DNA from: Kineococcus sp. NBC_00420
GTDB lineage: Bacteria > Actinomycetota > Actinomycetes > Actinomycetales > Kineococcaceae
Assembly: GCF_036021035.1 (NCBI RefSeq)
Contig: NZ_CP107930.1
Span: 5,356,006-5,420,005, forward strand
Length of the DNA: 64,000 nucleotides
Reading direction: 5' to 3'
Shown: positions 7,287 to 15,877 of the stretch, piece by piece
How positions within the stretch are numbered: the first letter of the stretch is position 1
Layout: each line of letters opens with the position of its first letter
Made by a program: the position numbers and the translations under genes
Notes under the pieces: model-generated
What the model saw: the letters and a program-made list of their open reading frames with translations, nothing else
Told to the model about the DNA's origin: nothing
Database searches by the model: none

Positions 7287-9257
7287 CTAGGAGACTGCTG
7301 AACAAGGCGCCGTTCCAGGAAGCAGCGGCGCGGCAGCGCCGCCGCTGAAGCCCTCCCCGCATGGGCCGTTGCGGGCGCGATCGGCGGGTTCGGTCCGGTG
7401 CCGGCGGTCTCAGTGGCCGATCTGAGGCCTCTTGGGGCCCCGAAGATGGGCGGACGGGGCCCGTCGCCTGCCTCTCAGACGATCGCCCAACCTCCGTCTC
7501 GAACAGTCAGCCCCAGCGCCAGCATCCGGCGCAGATTCAAGGCCGCGACCCGATGATGCAGCCACTGATTGTTCTTGATCACGCCCCGGAACCGGACCCG
7601 CCGGTTGGCCCGGGTCAGCCAGGCGATGCTGCGTTCGACCATCGGGCGGTGCCGGCGATACGTCGCTTGGTAGTCCGGATCGGCGAACCGGGCCCGATGG
7701 GTCCGCATGAGTTCGTCCTGGGGGTGGACGTTGACCGAGCGACCCGAGGCGGCGGTGGTGCAGCGGGCCCGCAGGGGACAACCCCGACAGGCGATGCCGA
7801 AGGTCGCCGTGCCCGAGGGGGAGATCACCCGGGTGACCCCGGCCGGGCAGGTCAAGGTCGACACTCCGGTTCCCGCGGCGTGGTCGGGAACGAAGTCGTC
7901 GATGCTGAAACCACCCTCGACCGCGGGTTTGTGCGGCCATGGCTTCATCACCTCACGCATGCCCCCTGCGGTCAGGGTCTGCAGCATCGGTCCGGTCGCA
8001 TAGGCCGAGTCAGCCAGCACTTCGACCCCCACCTGAGCCAGCCCGAGGGGCTGCCCGACAACGGGTTCGCTGTCTTCCAGCGGCTTTACGCGTTCTCCCT
8101 CGCAGGAGGAGATGGTGGTGTCTGCGCCGATGAGGGTGATCCCGACCGCGGCGTCGGAGTTCGCCGGCCCCGACGCCTTCGTCAACGCCGTCGCAGTGAT
8201 CAACCCGGTGTCCGGCTCGACCACGACATGGGCTTTGAACCCGTCCTGGCGGCGGTGCTGGGTCTTGTGCGCGTGCCGGGTCTCGACATCAACGGTGGAG
8301 ATCACCCGATCCGGGGCGGTCTTGCGGGCGATGCGCCACCGCCCGTCGGTCCCATCAGAGTCCTCAGCCGGCTCCACGTCCTGCCCCGCGACCAGGGCCA
8401 GCAGCGCGATGGCCTCGGCGGGCTTCCCGCCCGCGGCGCTGATCGCCTCCAACCCGGGATCCTCATCGAGGGCGCCCAGCAACGCCAACGCGTCCTCGAC
8501 CAACGCCGAGACCAGCAGGTCCCGGGCGTCCTGGTCGTCCCAAGCGATCGGCGGTTTCCCCGCCGACTTGGCCGTGAGCGTGTAGCCGCCGCCGGGCCCG
8601 GCCCAGTCCGGCCCGCAGACCTCACCCAGGCGGGTGCAGACGTCCGTGATCAGCCCGGCGGCGTCGGGGACCTCGCGTCCGACTCGGCGAATCGCGGCGA
8701 TCAATTGCGTCACGGTGTCTTGGCGGGCGACCGCGTCGTCGAGGATCGTGGAGTCCAGCGCCCGCCGGGTCTTGCCCCGCAGGACCCCGGTGGCGGTGAT
8801 GACGTCGCGGACGGCGTCGAAGATCCGCTCCGGACGATCACTGTCGCCCAGACGGCGGCGCCAGTACGTCAACGCCGAGGGGTGGAACCCGGCGGCGTCG
8901 ATCGCGTAACCGCAGGCAGCCTTCCACCGCAGGTCGAAGGTCAACGCCTCCACCGCTTCACGGTCAGAGAATCCGTGCAGGGTCTGCAACACGATCACGC
9001 AGGCGACGACTTCCGGCGGCAGGGAAGGCCGGCCCAGGCGGGTGGGGAACAGGTCCTCGAACATGGCCGGTGGGAACAGCCGAGTGCGGTGTTCGGCGAG
9101 GAAGGCGAACATGCTGCTCTCGGGCAGGAGATGCCCTGCCACTGACTCTACGTCGAGCAGTTGTCGTTGGCGATCAGCCTCACCCTGCACGGCTCCATGA
9201 TCTCAACCGGCGCCTGCGGCGCCGGTCAGGCGCGCTGATTGTTCAGCAGTCTCCTAG
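7287..9257 (-). mobile_element. IS1182-type insertion sequence
   Basis: An 18-bp perfect inverted repeat bounds the element: CTAGGAGACTGCTGAACA at 7287-7304 and its complement at 9240-9257. The outermost CTAG could instead be a 4-bp target duplication, which would make the element 7291-9253. It carries a single transposase gene on the minus strand. It sits exactly at the TAG stop codon of the VWA gene (9254-9256), leaving that reading frame intact. Confidence 0.8.
7475..9190 (-). CDS. IS1182-family transposase
   Basis: 571 aa from a GTG at 9190 with a GGAG-like site just upstream. The N-terminus (FAFLAEHRTRLFPPAMFEDL, then GRPSLPPEVVACVIVLQTLH) is the DUF772-type domain of IS1182/IS5-group transposases. 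The rest is a DDE catalytic domain with FKAHVVVEPDTGLITATAL, a Cys cluster (CRGCPLRARC) and the C-terminal segment RRHRPMVERSIAWLTRANRR. The frame is uninterrupted, so the enzyme may be active. It lies inside an 18-bp inverted repeat. Confidence 0.9.
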   Translation of the reverse strand: MQGEADRQRQLLDVESVAGHLLPESSMFAFLAEHRTRLFPPAMFEDLFPTRLGRPSLPPEVVACVIVLQTLHGFSDREAVEALTFDLRWKAACGYAIDAAGFHPSALTYWRRRLGDSDRPERIFDAVRDVITATGVLRGKTRRALDSTILDDAVARQDTVTQLIAAIRRVGREVPDAAGLITDVCTRLGEVCGPDWAGPGGGYTLTAKSAGKPPIAWDDQDARDLLVSALVEDALALLGALDEDPGLEAISAAGGKPAEAIALLALVAGQDVEPAEDSDGTDGRWRIARKTAPDRVISTVDVETRHAHKTQHRRQDGFKAHVVVEPDTGLITATALTKASGPANSDAAVGITLIGADTTISSCEGERVKPLEDSEPVVGQPLGLAQVGVEVLADSAYATGPMLQTLTAGGMREVMKPWPHKPAVEGGFSIDDFVPDHAAGTGVSTLTCPAGVTRVISPSGTATFGIACRGCPLRARCTTAASGRSVNVHPQDELMRTHRARFADPDYQATYRRHRPMVERSIAWLTRANRRVRFRGVIKNNQWLHHRVAALNLRRMLALGLTVRDGGWAIV

Positions 9258-10540
9258 CGCTGCGGGACGGCGGCCGCCGCGATCTCTCGTTGCGCCCACG
9301 CGCTGACGTCACCGCCGATCATCGCCAGCGACAGCAGGTCCGGGAACGCATCTGGGGTACAGGCGAACGCTGGAATGCCCAGCGCGGCGAGCGCGGCCGC
9401 GTTCTCGCGGTCGAAGGCGGGGGCACCGGAGTCAGAAAGAGCCAGCAGGACGATCACCTGGACACCGGCGGCCTTCATCGCGGCTATCCGCTTGACCATT
9501 TCGTCGCGAACACCACCCTCGTAGAGGTCGCTGATGAGGAAGAAGAGGGTGTCGGCGGGGCGGGTGATACGGCCTTGCCCGTAGGCGATGGCACGGTTGA
9601 TGTCGGTTCCGCCACCGAGCTGGACACCGAAGAGGACGTCGACGGGGTCGGCGAGGGATTCGGTGAGGTCGACGACTTCGGTGTCGAAGGCGATGAGTGT
9701 GGTCTTCAGGGTCCGCATCTTCGCCAGTACCGCGCCGAACACGCTGGCGTACACAACGGATTCCGCCATCGAGCCTGACTGGTCGATCTCCAGGATGACT
9801 TCCTTGGCGACGACCTGCTGGCGGCGGCCGTAGCCGATGAGCCGCTCGGGCACCACGGTGCGGTGCTCGGGTAGGTAGTGGGCGAGGTTGGCGCGGATCG
9901 TGGCTGCCCAGTCGACGTCGTGCAACCGGGGGCGGTGGGTGCGCGCAGCGCGGTTGAGGGCTCCAGTCACCGCAGAGGTGGTGCGCTCAGCGACGCGGTC
10001 CTCGATCTGGCGCACGACCTCGGCCACGACCTGACGGGCGGTTTCCTTCGTGCGCTCGGGCAGGACGCGGCCCAGGGAGAGCAGGGTGCCGACGAGGTTC
10101 ACATCGGGCTGAACAGCACCGAGCAGTTCCGGCTCCAGCAGCAACCGCGTCAGGTCCAAACGCTCGACGGCGTCACGCTGCATGACGTGCACCACGGTGG
10201 AGGGGAAGTAGGTGCGGATGTCGCCTAGCCACCGCGCCACCTTGGGAGCGGAACCACCCAGACCAGCTGAGCGCCGCCCGCCCGCGCTGGAGCGCGCGCC
10301 AGGTGAGGTGGCGGGAATGTCGTAGAGGGCGGCCAACGCGGCATCCACCGCAGCGTCTGACCCGCTCAGGCGCGCGGCGCAGCCCTCAGCGGCGTCCCCC
10401 AACAGCAGGCGCCAGCGTCGGGCGCGGCCGGCCTCATCCACGAGCGGGGCGAGGCCCTCGCCGGGGGTGGCGCCCTGTGTGGCGCTCTGTGTGGCGTCAG
10501 GGACGCTGTTGGCGAGATTGTCAGGGGTGCTGATGTTCAT
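9254..10540 (-). CDS. VWA domain-containing protein (MoxR-associated)
   Basis: 428 aa. It is the last gene of a five-gene minus-strand operon; its ATG overlaps the DUF5682 stop by 4 bp. The C-terminal half is a von Willebrand A domain with an intact MIDAS: EIDQSGSM (D253, S255, S257), GGGTDINRA and LISDLYEGG. The N-terminal half is helical without recognised motifs. VWA proteins of this kind partner with MoxR AAA+ ATPases in metal-dependent remodelling or assembly. The set resembles the E. coli yehL-yehM-yehP-yehQ group, with this gene in the place of yehP; that correspondence is from memory. The stop codon lies in the CTAG at the IS1182-type boundary. Confidence 0.85.
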   Translation of the reverse strand: MNISTPDNLANSVPDATQSATQGATPGEGLAPLVDEAGRARRWRLLLGDAAEGCAARLSGSDAAVDAALAALYDIPATSPGARSSAGGRRSAGLGGSAPKVARWLGDIRTYFPSTVVHVMQRDAVERLDLTRLLLEPELLGAVQPDVNLVGTLLSLGRVLPERTKETARQVVAEVVRQIEDRVAERTTSAVTGALNRAARTHRPRLHDVDWAATIRANLAHYLPEHRTVVPERLIGYGRRQQVVAKEVILEIDQSGSMAESVVYASVFGAVLAKMRTLKTTLIAFDTEVVDLTESLADPVDVLFGVQLGGGTDINRAIAYGQGRITRPADTLFFLISDLYEGGVRDEMVKRIAAMKAAGVQVIVLLALSDSGAPAFDRENAAALAALGIPAFACTPDAFPDLLSLAMIGGDVSAWAQREIAAAAVPQR

Positions 10541-13077
10541 GCTTGTCCTCCGAGTAACAGCACCGCGGTACGCAGCACAGGTGAGGCGAGGGCATCATCA
10601 ACCACGGCCACCGCGCCGGAACTGAAACTGCTGCTCGTGACGGCGGCACGGCGGGTGACGGCGTCGCCGATGCTGCGGCGCTCAGCGCGGTCGTAGGCGC
10701 CGAAGGTACGCCGCAGCAACGGCAAGACCTCGATGAACTCCCGCTGCGCCAGCGAGCAGACCCAGTCGTCGAGCAGGGCGAGCAGGTCGGTGTCGTGAAC
10801 CAGCAGCAGCCCGTCACGACCGAGGAAGCCCTCCACCCACGCTGCCTGAGCCGGAGCCGGGGTACCCACCGACAGCGCGCGCTGCAGCCGGTGGGCGGAC
10901 TCGGTCAGGCTCAGCCGGGCGGCGTCGCGCAACAAACGGGTGGCGCGACCGGTCAGCAGGCCGTGAACCTCGGCACGGGCGGCCAGCCCGGCCAGCGCGT
11001 TGAACCACCGGTCCTCGGCCTCGCCGTCCTCCCACAGCAGCACAGCCGCGTGCACCTCATCCAAGTCCGCGCGCAGTGCGCCGGCTCCGGCGTCGTCGAG
11101 GCTGGTGACAGCGCTGGGCAGCGCAGCGCAGGTGCGCACGAGCAGGCTGCTCGCGACGGCGGTCAACGCGCTCGCACGGGTACCGCGCACGTCGCTGTAG
11201 CGGGCGGCACGTACCAACGCGGGCAACGCGGCCATGAGGTGCGCCACGTCGAGGTCGAGGGCAGCACGCTCGTCGATCGCGGCGACGACCGCGGGCAGGG
11301 CCTCGGGAAGGTCGGCCAGCAGGCAACGCTCCACCAGTCCGGTCAGTGCAGGCAAGGAGGCCCTCGAGGCGTCGGCCACCGCCTTGGCGCTCGCCGCAGC
11401 CGCCACCGTGGTTCCCCACAGTGAGGCTTCCACGACCGAGACGGCCAGCTCCGGCACCCACGCCAGCCGCCACGCTTCCCGGAAGGTGCCGGTGCTGCGG
11501 ACCTGCGATCGAGTCGGCACCCCCCAGCCGATGTCGAGCAGACTCAACCGGTGCAGCAGTCGGCTGCGGGCGGCGTCGGTGTCCTTGCGCAGGTCCAGCT
11601 CCAGTACCCGCTCGCCAGGTTCCTGCGCCAGCCGCAGCCGCTTGGCGCTCGCGCGCAGGTCCGCGGCCAGGGGAACCGTCGGGGCGGCGTCGGGGACGCA
11701 ACCCATCGCCTCACCCACCACCAGACGGTCGGTGATGAGAGCGAGTACGGCGTCGTCGCCTTCGGCGAGGACGGCGCGGGTGGCCTCGGTGACTTCCGCC
11801 AGCCCGGCCAGCGGGCGTCCGCGCAGGATCGCGAGGGTGTCAGCCAGTCGTACGGCCTCGATGACGTGGGCGCTGGAGACGGGGAGGTCTTCTGCGCGCA
11901 GGACGCCGGCGACTTTCGTCAACCAGCGGGGGACAGGCTCGTCGACGGCGGTGAAGAGGTGGTGGTACCAGCCTGGGGAGGCGATGCCGGCACCGTAGCC
12001 GGAGGCGTGCGCGAGGCGGGAATGCGTCCAGGGCACCCACGTCACGGAAGTCCGTCGCTTGGGCAGACCGCGCAGCAGGCGGGCATCGGAGGCAGCAGAA
12101 GGCAACGTCCCGCTCAGAGCGGGCGCGTGCCAGGCGCCGCAGACCACAGCGACCCGCTGCGCACCGTCCTTGAGGACTCCGCGCAGCACCTGGCGCATGT
12201 GCGCCTCACGGCGCTCTTCCACCAACTGTTGCCTCGCAGGTAGCGCAGGCGCGGCCGCGCGCAGTTCGGCCATCGCCTCGGTGAGGACGCTGAAGGGGGT
12301 CGGAGTGTTCAGGCGAGACTCCACGACGTCCTCCCACCAGCGTTCCGGATCGTCGTAGCCGCCCGCTGCGGCAAGGGCAGCCAACGGGTCCCGGCGCACA
12401 CCCAACGGGTCGTGGTCAACACCCTGGGGATCTTCTCCTGGCTCCTGCTCTGCCGGTTCCTGCTCTGCCGTGTCCGCAGTCTCTGCCGTGTCCCCGGCGC
12501 GTGCGGCGTCTGCAGCACCTTCAGGGGTTTCGACGGTCTCGACCTCTGCTGTGTCCTCGTCGCGTTGGGCGAGACTGACACTGGAGGGCAGGTCGCAGAA
12601 GCGAACGGGCGCAGCGTGCTCACGCGCCCACACCAGAGCCTGCCACTCGGGGGAGAACACCGCGAACGGCCAGAACGCTGCGATACCGGGCGTGTCGGCG
12701 ACGTGAGCGAGCAGCGCGACGGGCGGTACGAGACCGGGGTCTGCGACCAGGATGGCCACCGGGTCAGCGTCGGCGGGACCTTCGATGAGGACGACGTCAG
12801 GCTGCAGCCGTTCCAACGCCGCCCGGACCGCGCGCGCGGAACCAGGACCGTGGTGGCGCACCCCGAGAACCTCCACGACGGCAGCCCCACCGGCATTCCC
12901 ACCGATATCGGTGCTGACACCGGCCCCGGTATCGGGGACTGCGTGGGTATCGGGGACTGCGCCGGTTTCAACGCCCGGGGTGGTCTCGTATCCTTCGACG
13001 TCGTCGCCTTCGTGTCCCGAGGTTTCGTGTCCCGAGGTTTCATCTCCCGCGCTCTCGCGAGGGGTGCCCGTGCTCAC
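10537..13077 (-). CDS. DUF5682 family protein
   Basis: 846 aa. The start overlaps the MoxR stop by 4 bp. The first 60 residues are a low-complexity Gly/Thr/Asp/Glu linker. The conserved domain begins with EVLGVRHHGPGSARAVRAAL and continues with PDVVLIEGPADADPV, recognisable as the DUF5682 (YehM-like) family of MoxR/VWA gene clusters. A second acidic low-complexity segment occurs around residues 170-225. The biochemical role is unknown; no catalytic motif is claimed. A constant place between the AAA+ ATPase and the VWA protein implies a shared complex or pathway. Family name moderately sure; function not known. Confidence 0.8.
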   Translation of the reverse strand: MSTGTPRESAGDETSGHETSGHEGDDVEGYETTPGVETGAVPDTHAVPDTGAGVSTDIGGNAGGAAVVEVLGVRHHGPGSARAVRAALERLQPDVVLIEGPADADPVAILVADPGLVPPVALLAHVADTPGIAAFWPFAVFSPEWQALVWAREHAAPVRFCDLPSSVSLAQRDEDTAEVETVETPEGAADAARAGDTAETADTAEQEPAEQEPGEDPQGVDHDPLGVRRDPLAALAAAGGYDDPERWWEDVVESRLNTPTPFSVLTEAMAELRAAAPALPARQQLVEERREAHMRQVLRGVLKDGAQRVAVVCGAWHAPALSGTLPSAASDARLLRGLPKRRTSVTWVPWTHSRLAHASGYGAGIASPGWYHHLFTAVDEPVPRWLTKVAGVLRAEDLPVSSAHVIEAVRLADTLAILRGRPLAGLAEVTEATRAVLAEGDDAVLALITDRLVVGEAMGCVPDAAPTVPLAADLRASAKRLRLAQEPGERVLELDLRKDTDAARSRLLHRLSLLDIGWGVPTRSQVRSTGTFREAWRLAWVPELAVSVVEASLWGTTVAAAASAKAVADASRASLPALTGLVERCLLADLPEALPAVVAAIDERAALDLDVAHLMAALPALVRAARYSDVRGTRASALTAVASSLLVRTCAALPSAVTSLDDAGAGALRADLDEVHAAVLLWEDGEAEDRWFNALAGLAARAEVHGLLTGRATRLLRDAARLSLTESAHRLQRALSVGTPAPAQAAWVEGFLGRDGLLLVHDTDLLALLDDWVCSLAQREFIEVLPLLRRTFGAYDRAERRSIGDAVTRRAAVTSSSFSSGAVAVVDDALASPVLRTAVLLLGGQA

Positions 13078-14183
13078 CCGCTCACCTCGCGGCAGGCGCG
13101 GTAGAAGGGCGCCCAGTCGCGGCGCTCGCGGACGACGGCCTCGAGGTACTCCGTCCAGACGGCCCGGTCGGCGACGGGGTCTTTGACCACGGCGCCGAGG
13201 ATGCCGGCGGCGACGTCGTCGGGGCGCAGTTGCCCATCGCCGAAGTGCACGGCCAGCGCGATGCCGTGGGTGACCACGGAGATGGCCTCGGCGGGCGAGA
13301 GGGTTCCCGAGGGGCTCTTCAGACGGGTGCGTCCGTCGCTGGTCTGCCCTGAGCGCAGCTCACGGAAGACGGTGACGACGCGGCGGATCTCCTCAGCCGC
13401 CGGGGGCACGGGGGGCAGTTCGAGCGCGGCGCCGAGTTGCGCGACCCGGCGGGTGACGATGTCGACCTCCTCGTCCTCGCTGGCCGGCAGGGGCAGAACG
13501 ACGGTGTTGAAGCGTCGGCGCAACGCGGAGGACAACTCGTTGACGCCGCGGTCACGGTCGTTGGCGGTGGCGATGACGTTGAAGCCCTGGCGGGCTTGGA
13601 CCTCGATCCCCAGCTCCGGGACCGGCAGCGTCTTCTCCGAGAGCACGGTGATCAAAGCGTCCTGCACGTCGGAGGGAATGCGGGTCAGTTCCTCGATGCG
13701 GGCGATGCTGGCCTGCTCCATCGCGTTCATCACCGGTGAGGGCACCAGGGCGGCGGCGCTGGGCCCCTCGGCGAGCAGGCGGGCGTAGTTCCAGCCGTAG
13801 CGGATGGCTTCTTCCGCGGTACCTGCGGTGCCTTGGACCAGCAGCGTGGAGCGGCCACTGATCGCGGCGGCCAGGTGCTCTGAGACCCACGTCTTGGCGG
13901 TACCGGGGGAGCCGAGCAGGAGCAGGGCCCGGTCGGTAGCCAGGGTGGCGACGGCGACTTCGACGAGGCGGCGGGGGCCGATGTACTTGGGGCTGATCAC
14001 CGTGCCGTCGGGCAGGACTCCCCCGAGCAGGTAGGTGGTCACCGCCCACGGCGACAGCCGCCAGGCCGGCGGGCGGGGACGGTCGTCGGCGGCGGTGAGG
14101 GCAGCCAGTTCGGCGGCGAAGGACTGCTCGGCGTGCGGGCGCAGAACCTCTTGGCCGGTGCTGCCGGCGGTGGGGATGGTCAA
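13074..14183 (-). CDS. MoxR-type AAA+ ATPase (YehL-like)
   Basis: 369 aa. The ATG overlaps the DUF5691 stop by 4 bp. Walker A is GSPGTAKT (91-98), sensor 1 is FNVIATANDRDRG (201-213), and the arginine-finger region is SSALRRRFN. The Walker B segment reads SIARIEELTRIP (159-170), with Glu (E164-E165) where most MoxR proteins have Asp-Glu. ATP hydrolysis should drive remodelling of a client, probably with the VWA and DUF5682 partners in the same operon. The family is well known structurally but poorly defined functionally; this cluster type is distinct from the methanol-dehydrogenase MoxR operons. Confidence 0.88.
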   Translation of the reverse strand: MTIPTAGSTGQEVLRPHAEQSFAAELAALTAADDRPRPPAWRLSPWAVTTYLLGGVLPDGTVISPKYIGPRRLVEVAVATLATDRALLLLGSPGTAKTWVSEHLAAAISGRSTLLVQGTAGTAEEAIRYGWNYARLLAEGPSAAALVPSPVMNAMEQASIARIEELTRIPSDVQDALITVLSEKTLPVPELGIEVQARQGFNVIATANDRDRGVNELSSALRRRFNTVVLPLPASEDEEVDIVTRRVAQLGAALELPPVPPAAEEIRRVVTVFRELRSGQTSDGRTRLKSPSGTLSPAEAISVVTHGIALAVHFGDGQLRPDDVAAGILGAVVKDPVADRAVWTEYLEAVVRERRDWAPFYRACREVSG

Positions 14184-15877
14184 CGGAACTCCTCAAGCAT
14201 CTGGTGGCGTTCGGCCACGGTGTCGGCGACATCGCTCAGGGCAGGGCGCCACGGATTGTCGACCTGCAAGTTCTCGGCGACGGCGCGGACCGCACCGGCG
14301 GTGGAGAGGGTGGCGGGCAGGCAGTGCGCGGCCCGCTCCAGCAAGTCGTGCCTCACCCACCGACTGCGGCGGGCCGCCTTGGCGAGCCAGTCGAGCACAG
14401 CGTCAGCCAGTAGCTGCGGCCACGGTCCCGGGCAGGCCGCGACGGCTACACCGACCCGGTCACCGGTGCTGTCGTCGCCGGTCCCGGTGCGTGTGGCGGC
14501 GGTGACGAGCGCTGCCACGGCGGTGGCCCGCTCGTCCTGCGGTAGGAGCGCCAACAGTTCGGCGCCGTGCTGCACGGCGTACCCCGCGGCGTATCCCGCG
14601 CTGGCACCGACGCTGGCGTTGAGCAGCGTCCGCGCCCAGCGCACATCGCGGTGCAGGACGGTGGCCTGGGCCCAGGCGGCATGCAGGTCCCGGCCGAGGC
14701 CGCCGTCGACGGGCAGCACGATCAAGCCTTCGACGGTCTCGCCGAGCGCCTCCTCCCACGCCGACGGTGGAGTGATCGCGATGAGGTGCTGCAGTGCCCA
14801 CACGCCCGGGCCGACGCCGGCAGGAGCGGTTCCAGCGCTCATCACCGGCAGGGCGGGATCGGCGGGGTCGGGCAGGGTGACGACGAGGATGCGTCGCAAC
14901 CGTTGCCGCTGCAGGTGCACGGCGGCTAGCGCGGCTCGGTGGACTTGCCTGCTCCAGGCGGCCTCGGGCAGCCGCGCGAGGAGTCCTTCGGCGGTGCGGC
15001 GCACGTCTTGGCTGCGGTCGACGCGGGCGCGTTCGAGTAGTTCCTCGTCCTCGTGGGAGAGTCCAGCGGTCAACGCCGCGATGAAGGCGGCCCGGTCATC
15101 GGCGCGTTCGGAGCGCCAGGTCAGGGCCAGCAGCGCGGTGCGGGCGGCGGCCGGGTCCCGTTGCCGCAGCTGTTGCAGCCACGCGCGGCGATCTGCGGCG
15201 CTGCCGTGCTCCCACGCCGCGTCCAGTTCCTGCTCGTCGTCCTGCTGGCCGAGTTCGTCGGGTCCCGGCCCACCGTGCAGGGAGGGGGTACCGGACGGGC
15301 GGTGAGGGCCCACGGCGTCTGCCCAGTCAGCGCGCTGCTCCGCCAGCCACCACCCGCGCGGGCCCAGCACCGGAGCCACGGCTGCGGCGATCTCAGGCCG
15401 ACGGACGGCCAGGTCGAGCAGGACGGGCAGCCGCACGGGGGGCACGGTGCAGCGGGCGTCTCTCGTGAGTTGCAGCCACGTCCTCAGCAGGGCATCGGCC
15501 CGGGCACCGCCACCACCACCGCCGCCACCACTAGTACTGCCGCCCTGGGTACCGAGGCCGAGGCGAGCCAACAGCGAACCCAACCGAGCGGCAGCCGCGG
15601 CCGGCAAGGGACGCTCCCCGTCGACGGGCGCGGGAACCAGCGGAGTGCGATCGGTCAACGGAACTCGTCCCGCACGGCGGTAGAGCGTCAGCAGGGCGGC
15701 CGCGTCGAGCAGAGTGGTCGCCGCGTCCACCGCCCCCACCGCGGTGCGCACCTCAGTGAGCGCGGCAGCGGCAGGAGCAGGCAGCGCAGTGAGGTCGGCG
15801 GGTCGGCGGTCAGTGCCCAGCAAGGCAGTGCCGACGAGGGCGTTCCAGCCGGCCTCGCCGGAAGTGGACGTCGTCAC
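14180..15877 (-). CDS. DUF5691 domain-containing protein
   Basis: 565 aa from GTG at 15877, chosen because GTGA overlaps the upstream SWIM-gene stop exactly as at the other junctions. A longer in-frame reading to 16045 would run back into that gene. The sequence opens with AGWNALVGTALLGTDRR, which I associate with DUF5691 proteins found beside SWIM and MoxR genes. It is rich in Ala/Leu helices, consistent with an alpha-helical repeat scaffold. A Gly/Ser run near residues 120-130 is a flexible linker. No catalytic motif seen; function unknown. Confidence 0.78.
   Translation of the reverse strand: MTTSTSGEAGWNALVGTALLGTDRRPADLTALPAPAAAALTEVRTAVGAVDAATTLLDAAALLTLYRRAGRVPLTDRTPLVPAPVDGERPLPAAAAARLGSLLARLGLGTQGGSTSGGGGGGGGARADALLRTWLQLTRDARCTVPPVRLPVLLDLAVRRPEIAAAVAPVLGPRGWWLAEQRADWADAVGPHRPSGTPSLHGGPGPDELGQQDDEQELDAAWEHGSAADRRAWLQQLRQRDPAAARTALLALTWRSERADDRAAFIAALTAGLSHEDEELLERARVDRSQDVRRTAEGLLARLPEAAWSRQVHRAALAAVHLQRQRLRRILVVTLPDPADPALPVMSAGTAPAGVGPGVWALQHLIAITPPSAWEEALGETVEGLIVLPVDGGLGRDLHAAWAQATVLHRDVRWARTLLNASVGASAGYAAGYAVQHGAELLALLPQDERATAVAALVTAATRTGTGDDSTGDRVGVAVAACPGPWPQLLADAVLDWLAKAARRSRWVRHDLLERAAHCLPATLSTAGAVRAVAENLQVDNPWRPALSDVADTVAERHQMLEEFR

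Noticed and set aside
7361-9145. 594-codon plus-strand frame across the IS1182-type element
   Set aside because: Opposite to a recognisable transposase; composition is shadow-like.
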